A DNA stretch of 34,115 nt from IMG/VR virus record IMGVR_UViG_3300004457_000126, positions 1 through 34,115 of that record; one strand, given 5' to 3'. This document shows, in pieces, positions 31,578 through 34,115 of this stretch; positions within the stretch are counted from its first letter, which is position 1; every line of letters starts with the position of its first letter. Below the pieces are notes generated by a model that worked only from the letters and a program-made list of their open reading frames with translations, did not search any database and was not told the origin of the DNA. The stretch comes from a virus. The position numbers and the translations under genes were made by a program.

Positions 31578-31960
31578 GACCGAAGAAATACACTCCCAGA
31601 CATAAGCGAGAGAGTAGCGGTCGAAGGTTCAACGGCAGGAAAGATATTGATGCCATGTACGGCCCCGAATGGGAGTCGTATAGGGGCAAGTTTCTAGCGA
31701 TAAATCCCCGTTGCTACGCTTGCGGGGAGAGGGCGACAGTCGTGGATCATATTACTCCGCATAAAGGGGATGCGAAGTTATTCGAGAAAACCGATAACCA
31801 CTTACCTTTATGTAAAAGAGATCACGACAGGGTTACAGCCCTATTCGATATGCGCTACCGATCTGGTAACACTATTGAGCCTAAATTAAAGTGGTTAAAA
31901 AACTCAAGGGTATCTCGGGACCTTACCTTTAGGGTTAAGGTCCTACCCTCGTACCCCTAA
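31574..31960 (+). CDS. HNH endonuclease (terminase-associated type)
   Basis: A 128-residue protein. The ATG at 31574, overlapping the previous stop, is chosen over an upstream TTG. The motifs WESYRGKFLAINPRCYACGE, ATVVDHITPHKGDAKLFEK and NHLPLCKRDHDRVTALF are the HNH core (VDHI, N..LC..DHD). The PHKGD..LF segment is typical of HNH proteins next to the terminase genes of cos-packaging phages, where they help the terminase cut. If so, the cos site and terminase may lie nearby in the circularised genome. It converges with the SprT-like gene, overlapping it by 4 nt. Confidence 0.88.
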   Translation: MRPKKYTPRHKRESSGRRFNGRKDIDAMYGPEWESYRGKFLAINPRCYACGERATVVDHITPHKGDAKLFEKTDNHLPLCKRDHDRVTALFDMRYRSGNTIEPKLKWLKNSRVSRDLTFRVKVLPSYP

Positions 31961-32520
31961 GCCGCTTCAAAATAAAGCGGCTCCGAATTACACGCGCATA
32001 ACGGTGGTCCAACTTCGAGGATCTTACTCATTGAGGCGCGACAGATAAAACCGCACTCCCTGCACTCCATCTTTATCATTCTGGTTGTCTGTTTCTTAGT
32101 CGGTCGCTTGAGCAGATTTAGCCTAGTGTGGGGGTACTTACCGATAGAACGAATGGTTTTCTTGATTACCTTTTCCAGGTCCTTTCCGGCAGTAGTTGAG
32201 CGCATCTTTCCCTCTAGTCCTACAGCAAGGGCACATTTTTTAAATACGGGTCCGTGGCCAGCTTCATTGCCAACCGCTGCGTGGACCATCTCATGGATGA
32301 GGACTCCCAGTACCTCTACCCCGTCGTCAATAACGGGGGAGATAAAAATGGACCCAACCTTATCGCTGGACGCCTCAGGGCGCCAGTGCTCCCCTATGCG
32401 TTTCTTTCCTCCGCCCGGAAACCCGACGGAGACCTTTACCTTTGGCACAGTATACCCGTGTCGTTTAAACATCTCTGAGAATTTCTTTATGGCCTTTTCT
32501 AAATATTGTTCTCTGGTCAT
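31957..32520 (-). CDS. SprT-like zinc metalloprotease
   Basis: A 187-residue protein on the minus strand, starting at the ATG that overlaps the upstream TAA (TAATG); a GTG at 32535 adds five residues. The catalytic motif HEMVH (76-80) and a downstream His89 in EAGHGPVFKKCA match SprT/Spartan-like proteases. The C-terminus has a zinc ribbon (CRECGFIC ... CACN). Spartan enzymes cleave proteins crosslinked to DNA; in phages the target is unknown but could be host or terminal DNA-bound proteins. The gene is last in the leftward operon. Confidence 0.88.
   Translation of the reverse strand: MTREQYLEKAIKKFSEMFKRHGYTVPKVKVSVGFPGGGKKRIGEHWRPEASSDKVGSIFISPVIDDGVEVLGVLIHEMVHAAVGNEAGHGPVFKKCALAVGLEGKMRSTTAGKDLEKVIKKTIRSIGKYPHTRLNLLKRPTKKQTTRMIKMECRECGFICRASMSKILEVGPPLCACNSEPLYFEAA
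31960..31982. terminator. Hairpin at convergent gene junction
   Basis: Arms AGCCGCTT (31960-31967) and AAGCGGCT (31975-31982) pair perfectly around a 7-nt loop, exactly where the HNH and SprT-like genes converge. It encodes the last SprT-like residues. Neither side has a T run, so at best it is a weak bidirectional terminator or a barrier to antisense RNA. Confidence 0.5.
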
Positions 32521-32903
32521 TAGAAAACCACACACTTTCTAATTTTATCCACGGTACTTGAAACGTCTCGGTTATTGCCAGAGTCCGTAACGGACCCAAT
32601 AATGTACGCCGGACCTACTATTTTAATGGGGGGAACGTCCTCGAATACGAGGAGAAAAGGGACTAGCTCACTATTAAACAGAGCCTCCTCGTTAGCGTAC
32701 ACCTCATCCCCGTTTGGCAGAGTGCAGATCCTTTCAATGAGTCCCCCGACAATGGCCTGGGCATCCTCTAGAGAGGACACCACACTGTTAACTATTGAAC
32801 GCGCTGCCGGATCTACCACTACTACTTTTCTACCCATCTTATTTTTCTTCACAGTCCCCATCCTTCTTCTAAGGGTTAGTTCCTCTAAATGTTTTCTGTG
32901 CAT
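32520..32903 (-). CDS. DUF3846-like protein
   Basis: A 127-residue protein. The body SIVNSVVSSLEDAQAIVGGL, ICTLPNGDEVYANEEALFNS and IKIVGPAYIIG follows the DUF3846 pattern (a V-x-G-x-I-E-x motif, NEE, N-x-x-A, G-x-x-x-I-G). DUF3846 proteins are common in phages and plasmids, function unknown. An AGGTAGG ribosome site precedes the ATG. It sits 3 nt after the putative regulator and is coupled to the protease gene by TAATG. Confidence 0.7.
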   Translation of the reverse strand: MHRKHLEELTLRRRMGTVKKNKMGRKVVVVDPAARSIVNSVVSSLEDAQAIVGGLIERICTLPNGDEVYANEEALFNSELVPFLLVFEDVPPIKIVGPAYIIGSVTDSGNNRDVSSTVDKIRKCVVF

Positions 32904-32906
32904 TGC

Positions 32907-33278
32907 CTACCTGCCCTGACGTAGACTTCTCAATAGGGCCACTTTCTTCTCTGCTGATAAGGATGCGTCCAGGATAAGGTCAGCCAGTACTTGCGTATCG
33001 TCTTTCTTGGCATTCACTGACTTAGCAGGAGCGGCGTCACTATAGGTAACTTCCCTTGAGGATCTCTTGCTGTTTTTACGTATCCCTGACATCTGTCCCT
33101 GGCTAGAAATGCACTGTCCTGTTATATCCCCTCCATTGGGGGTCTTAAATCCCTCTGCGCTCAAAATCGAAACCATACCCTCATACGTGTGTCCCAATTT
33201 GTGTAGCGCCTTAATTCGAGACCGTATTTTACGTCTGGTGGACTTATCATACTTATTATTAGGAAACGTAGCTGCCAT
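32907..33278 (-). CDS. Putative DNA-binding regulator
   Basis: A 123-residue basic protein with an AGGAGC ribosome site 7 nt before the ATG. Residues ~10-60 (RRKIRSRIKALHKLGHTYEG, MVSILSAEGFKTPNGGDITG) resemble the recombinase/transposase-type HTH that starts with a helix, then 'TYEGM..IL..EGF.T..G', with a recognition helix near QCISSQGQM. The C-terminus (SAEKKVALLRSLRQ) is a separate helix. It is first in its operon, and two copies of the AGTGTTTAAA motif lie upstream, one overlapping a candidate promoter, which suggests it could bind there and control itself. Repressor role is inference. Confidence 0.6.
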   Translation of the reverse strand: MAATFPNNKYDKSTRRKIRSRIKALHKLGHTYEGMVSILSAEGFKTPNGGDITGQCISSQGQMSGIRKNSKRSSREVTYSDAAPAKSVNAKKDDTQVLADLILDASLSAEKKVALLRSLRQGR

Positions 33279-33479
33279 GTAATAGCTCCTGGTTAGTGTT
33301 TAAACAACTATGCCATGCCCGATACGTTCTAACAATAGAAAACATTTTTTAAAGTTGTTTTTAGATTAATAACGTGAGATAGTGTTTAAACACTGCTAGT
33401 AGGGGGCTCGATAGCCAGGGGTATGCCATACCAGGGGGAGTCTCTTTTAAAGACAGTGCGGATTTTTAGGGTCGGAGCC
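33279..33479 (-). promoter_or_regulatory. Regulatory gap with palindromic operator candidates and promoter
   Basis: This gap has no gene. AGTGTTTAAAC at 33295-33305 and the perfect 14-bp palindrome AGTGTTTAAACACT at 33381-33394 are the recurring motif. On the minus strand TTGTTA (33335-33330) and CATAGT (33312-33307), 17 bp apart, form a moderate promoter. The first motif overlaps its start site. A further inverted repeat, GGTAT/ATACC with 3-nt centre, lies at 33420-33432. Together these look like an operator-promoter region. Confidence 0.5.
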
Positions 33480-33833
33480 TTACGGCGGAGTCTGATGTTC
33501 ATCCGGCAGCATGGCGTTCCCACAAACCTGACACGACCTAGCTATCCTATTCTCTCGGAGAAGTCTTCGTAGAAGTAATTCTGCCTCAATAAATGCAGCT
33601 ACTCTTACCTTCTTTTCCCTTAAACTTCTCCCAGGATTTTTCTGAATTTCTGCCAAAAAATCGGCAGTTTTTTTGATTTTACTATCCGTTATTTCTGGGT
33701 CTGTCGGGGAAGTAACTCCACGAATAATCTCCATAGCGTCTTGGAGTAAGGAGTCAGAAAGTCTCTGGGAGTTAGCCATATATCTCTTAAAATAATTTCT
33801 CGGAGTCCGACGTTTTCTAGATTTAATTTCCAT
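33480..33833 (-). CDS. Hypothetical protein with C-terminal CxxC (117 aa)
   Basis: A 117-residue protein. The ATG at 33833 is chosen; an upstream TTG at 33860 would add nine residues and lacks a better ribosome site. It starts MEIKSRKRRTPRNYFKRYMA (basic) and is helical through the middle. It ends ARSCQVCGNAMLPDEHQTPP, a single CxxC. This composition resembles small phage proteins of the terminase-proximal area, but no family is recognised. Confidence 0.55.
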   Translation of the reverse strand: MEIKSRKRRTPRNYFKRYMANSQRLSDSLLQDAMEIIRGVTSPTDPEITDSKIKKTADFLAEIQKNPGRSLREKKVRVAAFIEAELLLRRLLRENRIARSCQVCGNAMLPDEHQTPP

Positions 33834-34077
33834 GATAATTTTTCCCGCAGCTACCCCCAAAAGTCAAAAATTTTTGTTGCAGGGATCTAATAGGAAATAT
33901 GGAAAACAGCCCATATCCACTGGTTTTTTATCTCGATTTGCTACATGGCACGGTTATCCGTTCGAGATCAGATCGGATACGTTGGCTGGCATGATAAATA
34001 TTCTGAGAAAACGCTAACTACGCGAAACTCTGCAACCCCTTGATGATACGTCCAGATCCGCCACGTTCGACCATCTC

Positions 34078-34115
34078 CCTCTATATATTAGAGGCCGAGA
34101 GCCGAGAGCCGAGAG
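34078..34115. repeat. Terminal hairpin and 7-bp tandem repeat
   Basis: The arms CCTCTA (34078-34083) and TAGAGG (34089-34094) flank TATAT. Three copies of GCCGAGA follow (34094-34114) to the end of the window. The preceding 33834-34077 stretch holds no convincing gene. The simple repeat may mark an assembly break. Confidence 0.6.

Noticed and set aside
33951-33982. tRNA-like arm with GTTCGAGATC between TATCCG and CGGATA
   Set aside because: Loop is too long for a T-arm and no acceptor, D or anticodon stems are found; at most a stem-loop.
33832-34017. Plus-strand 61-residue ORF
   Set aside because: No ribosome site, unlikely composition, and it overlaps the start of the minus-strand gene at 33833.
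1-34115. CRISPR array, integrase, transposase or tRNA genes
   Set aside because: No regularly spaced repeats, recombinase motifs or cloverleaf were found by reading both strands; weakly structured tRNAs could be missed.

Overview
The window is part of a tailed-phage genome with a long non-contractile (siphovirus-type) tail. It carries head-tail connector, tail terminator, tail tube, a frameshifted tail chaperone pair, a tape measure protein and a lambda-like tail-tip series (M/L/K/J-like), then lysis-associated genes, a replication/recombination operon and a small-gene accessory region. No terminase, portal, major capsid or integrase gene is visible; the first three presumably lie beyond the left edge, which cuts through a collagen-like structural gene. 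The host cannot be named. The lambda-type tail tip and candidate lipoprotein signals suggest a Gram-negative host. CTAG tetramers are common and AGG/AGA/CTA codons are freely used, which argues against an enterobacterial host.

Layout. 1-3994: collagen-like and fibre genes, unusually placed upstream of the connectors. 4009-6475: two tiny ORFs, head-tail adaptor, head closure, neck/tail completion and tail terminator. 6499-8852: tail tube protein, two back-to-back perfect hairpins, then G/GT chaperones with a textbook -1 frameshift signal (GGGAAAC, 6-nt spacer, 8-bp stem). 8797-16522: tape measure and tail tip. 16535-18682: second fibre. 18683-20458: small membrane or lipoprotein genes, probably lysis related. 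20463-20618: promoter plus a leader with two mutually exclusive hairpins. 20619-28610: replication operon with a DnaQ-like exonuclease, a family A DNA polymerase with Leu at the Pol I 762 position, an SSB-like protein, a RecE-like PD-(D/E)XK nuclease and an SNF2 helicase. The helicase P-loop is interrupted by a full-length intein. An HNH gene sits antisense inside this operon. 28657-29728: small ORFs, endolysin and a strong terminator. 29741-31960: a run of short overlapping genes, including a lone LuxR-type HTH protein, ending in an HNH nuclease. 31957-33833: a leftward block with an SprT-like metalloprotease, a DUF3846-like protein, a putative DNA-binding regulator and a Cys-motif protein.

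Most notable are four things. The intein lacks a nucleophile at residue 1 but has the Trp/Cys/Thr triad of class 3 inteins, together with an apparently intact LAGLIDADG endonuclease. The tail chaperone has a complete -1 frameshift signal. The leader of the replication operon looks like an attenuator. A 10-mer, AGTGTTTAAA, recurs at gene starts in the replication and regulatory region and may be a phage operator.
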